NCBI GenBank assembly: GCA_963812245.1
Contig: CAWEUK010000003.1
Span: 1 to 64,000, forward strand
DNA length: 64,000 bases
Direction: 5' to 3'
Source: Salsipaludibacter sp963812245
GTDB taxonomy: Bacteria; Actinomycetota; Nitriliruptoria; Nitriliruptorales; Nitriliruptoraceae
The notes below the pieces were generated by a model. The model did no database searches and was not told where the DNA came from. It saw only the letters and a list, made by a program, of their open reading frames with translations. The translations under genes and the position numbers were made by a program. This document shows positions 7,934-17,682 of the stretch, one piece after another; position 1 is the stretch's first letter; each line of letters starts with the position of its first letter.

Positions 7934-10900
7934 CTAGAGCATGATCTCGTCGGCGAACACCAGGCGTTGCTCCCACTTGGCAACGGGGGCGTGGATGGGG
8001 CCGATCTCGCGTGCGGCCAGGACATCGCCCGGGAAGCGCTCCCATTCCTCGATGGTCACGCGCCACTGTGCGTCGGCACCGCTGTCGGCGCCACCGCCTT
8101 CCTCCCCGGTCACCGGGTCGTTGGGGCGTCGCAGCGCCATGTCCTGGCCGGCAGCCAGTTCGCCGACCCAGGCGGCTTCGACCTCGTTCTTGCCGATGCC
8201 CTTGATCTCCAACGGCACGGTGTCGACCGTCTTCCAGCCCAGGTCGGTGGGCAGGTCGGGGTCGCGACGTTGGAGTCGAGCCACCACCGTCCGGTGCCGT
8301 GCGATCGACTCCAGCAGGGTTCCGAGGGCGCTGGCAGGGCCGGCGACGCCCGTCGACGAGGGATGGTCGAGACTGCGGATGCCGATGGGCCCGCTGACGA
8401 CGACCCGGACGTGCGACTCGTCGGTCCGTGACGTCGAGGCGGTCCGTTCGGGGGGCAGTTGGACGAAGTCGCAGCGAACCGGCGCCGAGAGGTGGCACCC
8501 GGCAACCGACGACGGCTGGTAGCGCGCCACGGCCAGTCGCACGAATGCCCACAGCGTGCGTCCGGGGTCCATGGCCACGTCGACGTACCACATGCCCCGG
8601 TCCTCGCTGAAGCGCGGCCGGTAGCCCACCGCGCGCACCTGCTGGTCGTGGCCGACGCCCGGCAGTTCGTGGGTGCCCATGGCCACCGGTCGGCCCGGCT
8701 CGTCGCGGTCGTCCAGGCCGATCACCTGCAGCAGGTTGTCCAGCGCCAGCAGGTTCAGCGCACGGGTGGTCACGGGAGAACTGATCCACACCGGGTCCTG
8801 GCCGACCTTGCTGACGAACGGGTAGCCCGACTCGTCGGCGGCTTCGGGCCCGAACTCGTCGGTGAGCCCGGGTGCCAGCAGGACCGCCAGCAACTCGCCC
8901 TCGCCGCTGGAGTACCACGGGCGTTCGAGGTAGATGCGCACGCCGGCCCGCCGGACGTGGCGTCGCGCCATGGGCTGTTCGGGCTCCTCGCCGTAGTCCC
9001 AGCGGAACAACGGGATGACGGAGTGCACCTTCGGGGCAGCCGGGGGCGCGGTGGAGGGAACGTCGACCTCCACCGGCGGCCCCACCACGCTCTGGCCGTC
9101 GTCGCCGTCGTGCGTCGGTGCCAGCAGTGACGGGTGGAAGTACTCGCGGAACCGGGTCAGCGCGCGGAACTGGTAGGTCACCATCCGATGCTTCGTGTCA
9201 CCGAACTTGTGGACGGCTTCGTGGCTGCGCAGCCCGTCGAATCCCGGCCACAGCAGCGGGCCATCGGTGAACGACAGCACCGCGAGGTCCTCGTCGGGCA
9301 GGATGGCGGACTGGAACGCGGCCGCTGCCATGGGCCGCTCCTGTGGGCGAGTCTCGAGCAGGTCATCGACCGGGTCGACCCACGAGGCCTGGGCCACCAG
9401 GCTGTCGGTGCTGGGTCCGTGCACGTCCACGCCGCCGACCAGCACGGCCTCGGTGCCACCGCGCCCGCGGAAGGGAACCAGGACGGTCGCGCGGGGGGCC
9501 TCCAGTGGCCGCGGCACCGCGTGCACCATCAGCACGTCGTCCGATGGCGTCAGCCCCCACAGCCATCCGTCGCTCGCTGCCTCGGCGACGTCGTCATTGT
9601 CACGCACGATCGGGGCCAGGCTGCGCCACGGGCCCATCAGGTCGAGGTCCTGGCGTCGCAGCGACGAGGACAGGCGCGCACGCTGCATGTCGCCGGGAGG
9701 CAGGTTGAAGCGGATGGCCCCGTCGTCGACGTCGGCACCCAGTTCGTCGGCACCGCCGATCACCAGTCGCCACGGCGCCACCCGCGGCCACTCCCCGCCG
9801 TAGCGAGCGGTGAACCCCTCGCCGCCGAACGGGAAGGCGATCGTGCGGTCCCGGCCGGCTTCGGGAAAGACGAACGCGACCCCGCGAGCCATGGGGTCGG
9901 GGAGGTAGGGAACGGCCAGTTCGTCGGTGTCGTGGATGACGTACTGGCCCGGGGCTGGCGCCTCGCCCGGTGCCAGCGGCAACGACTTGAGCTCGGCCTG
10001 CGGGGTCTCGGAATCGTGTGCGAGGGACACGCCGGGCTGGTTGATGCGGGTGGGCGGGTTGTCCAGATCGGCCCGATCGAGGTCAAGGAACGAACCGTCC
10101 TCCGCAATGGCCCACCCCAGCATGGTGGCGGCCTCGGCCGGGGTGGTGCCGATCCCGGGGTCGAAGCGTCCATGGAGTTCGGCCGTCATCTGGGTGGTCT
10201 TGGGTGGCGCGAGATGGCGTTGGGACGTGGCGCCGTAGCCCCGCTCGGCGGGCACCGACGCGGCGTAGTCGGCCGGTGGGGTCACGGTGAGTTCGAGCGT
10301 GTCGGGGTCCTGGGTGACGCCGGATCGGACCACGACGACCCGGACGGACTCGCCCTCGGTGAAGCGGTGGCGGGCCACGACGGCAGGCGGCTGGACCGGG
10401 TCCCAGCGCAGGAACGGACGCAGGCGGGTCACCGTCGACTGGGCTTGTGCGACCAGGTCGCCCAGGTCGGGCACCGCGACGTCCGGATGCAGCGTCGACA
10501 GGTGTGCCGTGGCCAGCGCCGCGATGGCGCTCGTGTCGGTCACGGCGGTGTCGTGGACCAGTGGCTGGGCCTCGTCGGCGATCGCCGCTGCCGTCGCCTC
10601 GTCGACGATGGATCGACGACTCGCCAGTCGCGTGGTCCCGACCAGGTCACCGGCCACCCCACCGATTCCGCCCAGGCGCTCGCGAACGATCTCGCCCCCG
10701 GTACGCCCGCCCACTCCGGCACCGCCCCCGGTCGCGCGCCCGCCGGCGCCCGCCGTACTGCCACCGCTCGCGATGTCGGCCCGACGGGCCCGCAGGTGGG
10801 GGCCCAGGGCAGCCACCAGGTCGTCGGGGGGTTCGATCCCCTCGACCGGTGCGGCGAGGTCGAGATCGCGAGCGGCGATCGCCGTGTGGGTGGTCAAGCG

Positions 10901-12700
10901 CACGGCCGGCGACCACAGCGGTGCCGCCTCGAGGGGCGACGCGGTCGGGGTGGTTGCCGCGACCAGCGACTGGATGTCGGCAACTGGAGCGATCAGGTCA
11001 GGCCGCAGGTCGTGGGGTCGCGAGTTGCCTGCCAGGTCCACGGCCCATGCCCGGAACGCATACGACCGGCCGAAGCGCAGCCGCGGCAGGCTGTTCGCGG
11101 CGACCTCGTTGGTGATCGTGATGGGGTGGGGGGCGGCACCGTCGGGCGTGGTGGGGGTGTCCTCGACGATCTCGTCCTCGCCGGTGGCTGCAACCTCGGC
11201 GGGGGTGGCCTTGCGGATGCGCTTGCCCGGTCGCGGGGCCGACAGGCTCCAGCCCTCCCACCCGAACATCGCCTCGTGGACGTGGACCGGCGAATCGATG
11301 ACCTCCGGGGTCTCGTGGGCTGCCGTGCCCTGGATGAACCCGTCCTCTTCGAGGTTGTCGAGGACCGTGCCGTGACCGGCGACGGCGACGTCGGTCAGGC
11401 GTTGGTGCAGGGAGCGCCATCGGCGGGTGGTGTCGTCCCACACCTCGACACGCATGCCCCGGGCCACGTCCTCCGTCGAGAGCAACGGCGACGCGTTCGT
11501 GGTCAGTTCTGCGGTCAGGGCGGTCTGGCGCGTCAGCCGCTCCTGGGCCGTGAGCGCCTGGTTGGTCCGGGCGACCGTCAGGCCACTGGAACGCAGGGCC
11601 GGTGTGGCGGCGTGGGCGGGATCGCCATTGGCCTCGACCTTCAACAGGCGGGGGAGGCTCCACAGGAACCGTTCTGCCTTGATCGCGGTGCCGTCGGTGT
11701 CGGTGTCCAGGACGGTGAACCGGTCCTCGTCGCCCAGCACAAGCGCGCCGTCGTGCCAGTCGGTGCCACTGGGCACGGTCACCAGGGCGTCGTCGCGGGT
11801 CGTGCGGCAGCGCACCCGGGTGGTGCGACATCCGGCGGGGCCGTTGGGCAGGGTGATGCGCCCGGTGAGCCAGCGCGACTGGCGCAACCGGTCGGTGTCG
11901 GCGGTCACGTCCACCACCAGGCCCAGTCGACGCAGCAGGGCGGGATGGTCTCCACACATCGTGACGCGTTCGTGGAACTCGGGTTCGTGGGGCTCCAGCG
12001 GGGCCGCGACCGCGTCCGGATCGGGGCGGCCGCGGTACTGGCCCTGCGACTCGGGACGTTCGTAGAACCGCCGTACGCGGTGCAGTTCGATGAGCATCCG
12101 TTCGAGCAGGTCCTGCCCGTCGTCACTGGCAGCGACCACGCGATCGGTGTCCGCCCACTCCGCCAGGGTCATCCCCGACAGCATCTCGTCGAGTTGTTCG
12201 GTCAGCCGCGTCTCGTCGAAGCCGCGGCCACCTCCATGGGTCGAACCGGTGTGCTGGCCGGTCAGTCCCGACAGCGGCTTGCTGAACGGGTGCGACGACG
12301 GGCTCGGCGGATCGATCGCGCCGTAGTACATCGTCGCGAGGTGCAACACCTTGCCCAGGGTCGACACGTTGGCCGTGTTGAACGAGCGCCATGTTCGGGC
12401 GGACCAGTCGGGCACCTCCTGGGACGCGACCGGCGTCGTCGGCCCGAACAACTGCGGCCACACGGCCGGGACGACGCGATCGAGCAGGGGTTCGCAGTCG
12501 ATCGGGCCGGCCTGGTCGGCCAGTTCGAACGTGGCGTCCACCACCGCCGCGCCCCAGTCGTCGAACACCGCCGCGTCCGACAGCGGATCACCGGGCTGGT
12601 CGGGGACCAGTTGGGGTGCGACGAACATCGACACGTGGAACTGGGACCGTGGTCGGACCGAGTGGGGGAGGGCGCAGACGACCCAGGTCTCGGATTGCAT
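7934..12700 (-). CDS. Giant uncharacterised protein 1 (1588 aa)
   Basis: I do not recognise a catalytic or named domain. There is no signal peptide or transmembrane segment, so it is probably cytoplasmic or exported by a non-Sec route. Visible features: an acidic, Trp-rich mostly beta composition; a segment RFGRSYAFRAWAVDLAGNSR (about residue 545) reminiscent of a fibronectin-III-like strand pattern; a Gly/Ala-rich flexible linker near residues 640-690; and long well-ordered regions on either side. The ATG at 12700 is 3 bases after the stop of giant protein 2, and its Shine-Dalgarno GAGGAG lies within the last codons of that gene, so translation is coupled. The two are one operon and probably one complex. 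Downstream on the same strand are the SirB1-like and fructosamine-kinase-like genes. A long plus-strand open frame over this gene is only a GC-bias shadow. Confidence 0.85.
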   Translation of the reverse strand: MQSETWVVCALPHSVRPRSQFHVSMFVAPQLVPDQPGDPLSDAAVFDDWGAAVVDATFELADQAGPIDCEPLLDRVVPAVWPQLFGPTTPVASQEVPDWSARTWRSFNTANVSTLGKVLHLATMYYGAIDPPSPSSHPFSKPLSGLTGQHTGSTHGGGRGFDETRLTEQLDEMLSGMTLAEWADTDRVVAASDDGQDLLERMLIELHRVRRFYERPESQGQYRGRPDPDAVAAPLEPHEPEFHERVTMCGDHPALLRRLGLVVDVTADTDRLRQSRWLTGRITLPNGPAGCRTTRVRCRTTRDDALVTVPSGTDWHDGALVLGDEDRFTVLDTDTDGTAIKAERFLWSLPRLLKVEANGDPAHAATPALRSSGLTVARTNQALTAQERLTRQTALTAELTTNASPLLSTEDVARGMRVEVWDDTTRRWRSLHQRLTDVAVAGHGTVLDNLEEDGFIQGTAAHETPEVIDSPVHVHEAMFGWEGWSLSAPRPGKRIRKATPAEVAATGEDEIVEDTPTTPDGAAPHPITITNEVAANSLPRLRFGRSYAFRAWAVDLAGNSRPHDLRPDLIAPVADIQSLVAATTPTASPLEAAPLWSPAVRLTTHTAIAARDLDLAAPVEGIEPPDDLVAALGPHLRARRADIASGGSTAGAGGRATGGGAGVGGRTGGEIVRERLGGIGGVAGDLVGTTRLASRRSIVDEATAAAIADEAQPLVHDTAVTDTSAIAALATAHLSTLHPDVAVPDLGDLVAQAQSTVTRLRPFLRWDPVQPPAVVARHRFTEGESVRVVVVRSGVTQDPDTLELTVTPPADYAASVPAERGYGATSQRHLAPPKTTQMTAELHGRFDPGIGTTPAEAATMLGWAIAEDGSFLDLDRADLDNPPTRINQPGVSLAHDSETPQAELKSLPLAPGEAPAPGQYVIHDTDELAVPYLPDPMARGVAFVFPEAGRDRTIAFPFGGEGFTARYGGEWPRVAPWRLVIGGADELGADVDDGAIRFNLPPGDMQRARLSSSLRRQDLDLMGPWRSLAPIVRDNDDVAEAASDGWLWGLTPSDDVLMVHAVPRPLEAPRATVLVPFRGRGGTEAVLVGGVDVHGPSTDSLVAQASWVDPVDDLLETRPQERPMAAAAFQSAILPDEDLAVLSFTDGPLLWPGFDGLRSHEAVHKFGDTKHRMVTYQFRALTRFREYFHPSLLAPTHDGDDGQSVVGPPVEVDVPSTAPPAAPKVHSVIPLFRWDYGEEPEQPMARRHVRRAGVRIYLERPWYSSGEGELLAVLLAPGLTDEFGPEAADESGYPFVSKVGQDPVWISSPVTTRALNLLALDNLLQVIGLDDRDEPGRPVAMGTHELPGVGHDQQVRAVGYRPRFSEDRGMWYVDVAMDPGRTLWAFVRLAVARYQPSSVAGCHLSAPVRCDFVQLPPERTASTSRTDESHVRVVVSGPIGIRSLDHPSSTGVAGPASALGTLLESIARHRTVVARLQRRDPDLPTDLGWKTVDTVPLEIKGIGKNEVEAAWVGELAAGQDMALRRPNDPVTGEEGGGADSGADAQWRVTIEEWERFPGDVLAAREIGPIHAPVAKWEQRLVFADEIML

Positions 12701-12703
12701 CGC

Positions 12704-15700
12704 TCACTCCTCGGCTGCGAAGGCCATGCAGTAGTCGGTCCATGCCGGCGACGTTCCGTCCTCGGCACCCAGGATCTCCCGGAACGACGGATCGCCGTTG
12801 GAGCCCGCCAACTGGCGCTCGGCCGAGATCTTCACCGTCCCGGAGAACACCAGCACCTCGACGGTCACCGTGATCGTGGCGCGGCCGATCATCTTGCCGG
12901 TGTCGAAGTGGTAGACCAACTCCATGTACAGCTCGATGGAGGCACTGATCAGGCCCAGCACGTCGACCTCGCCACGGAGTCGGAAGTAGCCGGTCAACGA
13001 CCCCGTCTCACCCTCCAACCGCATGTACAGACCCACCGCGGCGGAGATGGACCCGGATGCGACCCCGAAGTCCACCGACAGCGACGCGGTCGCCTCCAGT
13101 CCCACCTCCAACAGGTCGAGGCCGTCGGGTGCGACCCGGATCAGGAACCAGCCCCCGCCGCCCAGGCACATGACGGTGAGGCAGAAGGGGCGCTCACGGC
13201 TGCAGAAGTTGAACCCGACCGTGACGGTCTCGCCCAGGAACGGCACGTGCACGTCGGCGCCCAGGGCCATGTTGGAGAGGTTGAACACGCCGACTGCCAC
13301 GTTGGGCAGTTCGAGCGTGAACCCGGCCACCGCCCCGGACGGGGACACCTCCATGTAGGGCGGGTCACTGAAGCCGTCGAACGGGATCAGGTCCTTGATG
13401 GTCTCGACGAATGACAGGATCCCCAGGAACTCGATCTCGCCCAGCACCACGTCGACCTCGGGTTTGCCCGAGGATCCGGCCTTGAAGAACATGTGGTCGA
13501 ACGGGACCTTGATCAGTGGCTCGACCCCGAACAGCACCAGTGCGAAGTCGCGCAGTTCGGCACTGGCAGTGACGTCCGCGGTCCCGTCGGCCGAGACCTT
13601 GCCACGCACGGCCAACACCAGGTGGTCGTGGTCCGATGCGCCGCCCGGGGGTTGGAGCACGAACATCGGATCGGTCGCCGGCCACTGCTGGAGTGCCGGC
13701 GTCCACTCGAAACTGAAGCCCTGCTCGAGGTTCTTGGGATCGAAGCCACTGACGAAGTCGAAGATGTCCTCGACGAGATCGCCGGCGGCGGCCACTGCCG
13801 CCAGCGCATCGGCCAGTTGGCGCAGGACCGTGGCGGCCTGGGGCGGCAGCAGGTCGGCCAGCGCGCGCATCCCGGTGACCAGGTCATCGACCTCGTCGAA
13901 GAAGTCGCCGACCTCGTCGCCGATGTCGGCAAGCTCCATCCCCGCCAGCGCGGTGAGCAGGTCATCGAAGGCCTGCGCGACCGCCTGGGCGTCCGCGGCC
14001 ACCTGGGCAGCCGCGGTCACTGCCTGTTGGGCCCTGGCCTGCAGGTCCGCACTCTTCGAGGTGGCCCGGGCCACGAGCGCGTCGGCCTCGCCGATGGCGG
14101 CCTGGGCCTCGGCGACGACGCGTTCGAGGTCTCGCGAGAAGGACTCGATCCGTCCCAGCGTGTCGGACACGACCGAGGGGAAGGCCGACCCGTCGACCGG
14201 GATCAGGTCGGTCAGTTTCACGAGTCCGAACAACTTGGGCAGCGCCCCGGCCAGGAACGCGGCCGGGTCGAAGTCGTTGGTGACCGCACTCGCAGCGTCG
14301 CCCACGGGACCCCTGTCGCGTGCCAGGGCACGGATGGGCAGGTCCGGTGCGACGAACCCGCCGGCCTTGTCGCTGCCTGCGTCGGCACCGGCGCCGAACT
14401 TCATCTGCGGCAGGATCGTCGTGGGATCGACCTGGGGCAGTTCGTTGCCCCCACCCTCGTTGACCCGGGCCCACACCTGTCCGACATCGCCCGCACCGAA
14501 GTCGTTGGCGACGTACTCGTCGCGATAGCTGATCGAGATCGGGCCAGTGCGCGACACCTGCTGCACCGCCGGCACCACCACCGTCGCCGCCGACAGGCGC
14601 GGGGTCGACGTGCCCAGCGCCGCCTCGCCCAGCAGCCACATCGCGGTGGTTTCGAGTTGCGTGTCCGGGCCGTCGTCCATGCGGTCGACGTAGGCCACCT
14701 TCTGACCATCCAGCGCGACCTTGCGATCGGGATCGCCGGCGTAGGCGTTGTTGACCTTGGTCCGCGCGGCCGCGTTGTTGAAGGCCTCTGACACCCACAT
14801 CAGGGGGGTGTGCAGGCGGACCGGGCGACGTTGGGCGTCCAGCGTGTCGATCGTGAAGGCGAAGCGTGGTCCGCCCACACGGGGCCAGAACCAGTTGACC
14901 TGGCTGTCGCCCTCGGTCTCGGTGAGGGGGTCGATGACCGGCGACACGAGCGGTCGGATGTCGACCTGCTCGAACGGGAGGTTGCGAGCCGTCGACGTGC
15001 GCCGCCGCTGCCCGATGACCAGGAACATGCGCTGGTACAGGCCCGCGACCGAGTTCGTGGACGTCTTCATCTTGCGTTCGGTCAGCTTGACCAGCGCGGT
15101 CTGGTGACCGAACGGATAGAGATAGCCGGGGTACACGACGCGCACGAACTGGTCGCGACCCATCGGTGCGACATGGTCCCACGACAGGATCGACTGCATC
15201 TGGACTTCGGAGTAGGGCTTGGTGGTCCAGGCTCCGTGCAGGTCCAGCCACGCGCCGACGCTGGACAACCACAACGCGTCCGCGGCCACCGGCACGGGGG
15301 CGATGGGGGCGTCATCCTCGCCCAGCCAGGTCTCGGCGCTCTGGCGCACAAGCATGTGACGATCGAACCGGTCCAGCGATCCCCGCACACCTGGTCCGCG
15401 CGTGGCGGAGTCGTCGACCGTGTGGCTCAGCGAGAACGAATTGTCGTTGTCCTGGTCGCTGGCCTTCCAGTCGTCTCCGACCCAGTCGCGGTCGCGCGCC
15501 CACAGGGCTCGCACGATGCGCCGGGTCGCGTTCTTCTCGTCGGGCAGCCCACCTGCCTCGGTGGGGACGTGGGCCAGTCGGCTGTGCCACAACTCGACGT
15601 GGTGGACGTCGTCGACGGACCCCACCGGGGCCGGGGCGTGGGCGAAGCGGGCCTCGGCACTGGGGGAGATCACGAGCCGATACGGGGCCTCGATGCCGGT

Positions 15701-16642
15701 CTCGGACGGCGTGGGGGGGCGGCTGAGCTTCTGCCGCGAGACCCGGATGTCAGGGAGGTTGGGGACCAGGCCACCACCGGGGCGGAAGATGGAGTTGTCC
15801 GGGATGCGAGTGCGAGGCGCGATCGTCGGGGTGGCCGTGGCCAGGACCTCGCGCGCCCGACGAAGGTTGCGGCTGTGGACCCGACGCCCGGCTGCGGTCG
15901 CCACGTCCGGTGCGGGGTTGGCACGCAGGATGGCGCGCGTGGCGGTCCTGATCACCGGGCCGGTGCTGTGCATCTCCAGCACCAGGCCGTCACCGATGTG
16001 GATGATCCCGGGATCGATGCCCACGAGCCCCCGGCCGCCTGCTCCGGTCCGTCCGATCGTCGGGGCGTCGCCCGGCGCCGCCAGCGGGTGGACCACCAGT
16101 TCGAGCATGCGCATCGCGGCCAGGATCCCGACCGACGAGAACTCGATCTCCAGGTCGGCCGGGATGGCGAACACGAGCCGACTCGTGCGGGCCGGGCGCC
16201 ATTCGACGGGCGCCGTGACGGTCGTGCCGGGCGGGTCGTCCACGTTGACCGGGTTCGACAGGTCCTGGTCAGCGGGGAGTTGGGCGGCGCCCGTGATCGG
16301 GTCCTGGATCGTTGCAGGAGTCTCGTAGACCGCCCGTTCGAACCCGTGCTGGAAGGAATGGTCGACGAACAACCGGGCATCATCCACCCCGGCCCGCGGA
16401 CGCACGGCAGGCGGCAGGCCGTCACCGGTGACCAGTTCGCAGCCGGTGAATGCGACACCCAGCGCCACGAGGTCGCGGGCGCGGACGATGTCGACGGTGA
16501 TGGCGTCGTCGGCGGCAGCAGGGTCCTGGGGCGGCCCCCCGGGCAGGATCGGGTGCAACTCCACCGGGACGTGGTCGAGCGCCAGACGCCAGCCAGCGGC
16601 GAAACGAAGGTTGTCGTCCACTGACACGACGCGACGCGGCAT
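12704..16642 (-). CDS. Giant uncharacterised protein 2 (1312 aa)
   Basis: First gene of the giant-protein pair; GGGGAGAAGG precedes the ATG. No signal peptide is visible and no enzyme motif is recognised. Three parts can be seen. Residues 1 to about 800 are beta-rich with many Trp and Arg. Residues about 820-960 are helical and Ala-rich, with the heptad look of a coiled coil. Residues about 1040-1290 are strongly alternating beta strands, including PNVAVGVFNLSNMALG, CLTVMCLGGGGWFLIRV and repeated Gly-x-hydrophobic strands, as in a barrel or sheet that could bind lipid or pack against a membrane. I recall similar F-L-T-V...GGGG-F motifs in large uncharacterised bacterial proteins but cannot verify it here. 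The gene is divergent from a crotonase. Confidence 0.85.
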   Translation of the reverse strand: MPRRVVSVDDNLRFAAGWRLALDHVPVELHPILPGGPPQDPAAADDAITVDIVRARDLVALGVAFTGCELVTGDGLPPAVRPRAGVDDARLFVDHSFQHGFERAVYETPATIQDPITGAAQLPADQDLSNPVNVDDPPGTTVTAPVEWRPARTSRLVFAIPADLEIEFSSVGILAAMRMLELVVHPLAAPGDAPTIGRTGAGGRGLVGIDPGIIHIGDGLVLEMHSTGPVIRTATRAILRANPAPDVATAAGRRVHSRNLRRAREVLATATPTIAPRTRIPDNSIFRPGGGLVPNLPDIRVSRQKLSRPPTPSETGIEAPYRLVISPSAEARFAHAPAPVGSVDDVHHVELWHSRLAHVPTEAGGLPDEKNATRRIVRALWARDRDWVGDDWKASDQDNDNSFSLSHTVDDSATRGPGVRGSLDRFDRHMLVRQSAETWLGEDDAPIAPVPVAADALWLSSVGAWLDLHGAWTTKPYSEVQMQSILSWDHVAPMGRDQFVRVVYPGYLYPFGHQTALVKLTERKMKTSTNSVAGLYQRMFLVIGQRRRTSTARNLPFEQVDIRPLVSPVIDPLTETEGDSQVNWFWPRVGGPRFAFTIDTLDAQRRPVRLHTPLMWVSEAFNNAAARTKVNNAYAGDPDRKVALDGQKVAYVDRMDDGPDTQLETTAMWLLGEAALGTSTPRLSAATVVVPAVQQVSRTGPISISYRDEYVANDFGAGDVGQVWARVNEGGGNELPQVDPTTILPQMKFGAGADAGSDKAGGFVAPDLPIRALARDRGPVGDAASAVTNDFDPAAFLAGALPKLFGLVKLTDLIPVDGSAFPSVVSDTLGRIESFSRDLERVVAEAQAAIGEADALVARATSKSADLQARAQQAVTAAAQVAADAQAVAQAFDDLLTALAGMELADIGDEVGDFFDEVDDLVTGMRALADLLPPQAATVLRQLADALAAVAAAGDLVEDIFDFVSGFDPKNLEQGFSFEWTPALQQWPATDPMFVLQPPGGASDHDHLVLAVRGKVSADGTADVTASAELRDFALVLFGVEPLIKVPFDHMFFKAGSSGKPEVDVVLGEIEFLGILSFVETIKDLIPFDGFSDPPYMEVSPSGAVAGFTLELPNVAVGVFNLSNMALGADVHVPFLGETVTVGFNFCSRERPFCLTVMCLGGGGWFLIRVAPDGLDLLEVGLEATASLSVDFGVASGSISAAVGLYMRLEGETGSLTGYFRLRGEVDVLGLISASIELYMELVYHFDTGKMIGRATITVTVEVLVFSGTVKISAERQLAGSNGDPSFREILGAEDGTSPAWTDYCMAFAAEE

Positions 16643-16806
16643 GGCCTTCTCCCCGGCTCGAAATCCATGCGGTCCAACGGCGCCGACCCTAACAAGGCAG
16701 GTCTCGCGTGGGAAGCACTGTGCTGTGTCCGCGCAGCCTTGCGCGATGCCGTCGAGGCATGGGGTGCACTACCGTCCGGCCGACCCCCACTGCTGCGAGG
16801 CCGTCG

Positions 16807-17682
16807 ATGTCCCAACTCGTCACGATCACGCGTCTCGCCCTGCCCGATCCCGCGGCGGTGCGCACCGATCCGGCTGCCGTCGTGGCGCCGGGGGCAACGA
16901 CCCGTCCGCTGTCCGAGGCGACCGATTCGGTGACCGAGACGGCGACCCCGGGTGACGCCGTTCGCCATGCGGTCGTCGCGACGATGGACCGACCGTCGGC
17001 CCGCAACGCCATGTCGACACGGATGCTGACCGAACTGGTGGACGTCATCGACGACGCCGAGGCCGACGACCGCGTGGCTGGCCTGGTGATCACGGGTGCC
17101 GGCGGGGTCTTCTCGGCCGGCGCCGACGTCCGTGAGGACCTGTCCGACGGTGGACGCCGGCGCATGGAACTGTTCACGGTGCTCTACGAACGTCTCACCC
17201 TGAGCCAGGTGCCAACGGTGGCCGTGATGGCGGGGCCTGCCGTGGGCGGGGGCGTCGAGGTGGCGGCCGCGTGCGACCTGCGGGTGGCCGAACCGAGCGC
17301 ATGGATCCGGTTCCCCGGTGCCATCATGCGGGTGCCGGTCGGCACTGCCCGCACGATCGGGCTGGTCGGGCTGGGGACGGCCAAGGACTGGGTGTTGTCC
17401 TCACGTGACGTGCGGCGAGGTGAACTGGTCGCGTCCGGGTTCGTCCAGCGTGCGGTCGGCACCGGCGAGGGCATGGCCGCCGCACTCGAGTGGCTGGCCG
17501 TGGTGGCCAGTCGTGACCCCGACACGGTCGCACTGCTCAAACGGATGTTCAATGACTCGTCGGGCCTGCGTGACCGCACCATGTTCGAGAACGACGCCCT
17601 GCGCGCGACGGCCGAGTCAGGCCAGTTGCCACCGGGCCTGGACGTCGACCTGCCACGGACCGTCAGGCCGCGACGTCGCTGA
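16807..17682 (+). CDS. Crotonase (enoyl-CoA hydratase/isomerase) family protein
   Basis: 291 residues from the ATG at 16807 (GCGAGG eight bases upstream); the frame is open from 16708 but the extra residues are Arg/Pro-rich and not family-like. The crotonase fold is shown by the oxyanion-hole segments FSAGADVRE and AGPAVGGGVEVAAACDLRVA. The first catalytic Glu of true hydratases is present (GGGVEV), but the second, usually in a QPE motif, is missing: the matching stretch reads RFPGAIMRVP. It may therefore be an isomerase, decarboxylase or other crotonase rather than a classical hydratase. The N-terminal 45 residues before ATMDRPSARNAM are longer than usual. It is divergent from the giant pair and 332 bp before glpX. 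Confidence 0.8.
   Translation: MSQLVTITRLALPDPAAVRTDPAAVVAPGATTRPLSEATDSVTETATPGDAVRHAVVATMDRPSARNAMSTRMLTELVDVIDDAEADDRVAGLVITGAGGVFSAGADVREDLSDGGRRRMELFTVLYERLTLSQVPTVAVMAGPAVGGGVEVAAACDLRVAEPSAWIRFPGAIMRVPVGTARTIGLVGLGTAKDWVLSSRDVRRGELVASGFVQRAVGTGEGMAAALEWLAVVASRDPDTVALLKRMFNDSSGLRDRTMFENDALRATAESGQLPPGLDVDLPRTVRPRRR

Noticed and set aside
9134..13414. A 1426-codon plus-strand open frame across both giant genes
   Set aside because: It is antisense to two better-coded genes, has no ribosome site or domain, and its composition (Gly/Arg/His/Gln) is what GC-rich antisense frames give.
7934..16642. Contractile injection or toxin-delivery cluster around the giant genes
   Set aside because: No sheath, tube, baseplate, AAA+ or spike genes are in the window, so the size of the proteins alone does not support it.
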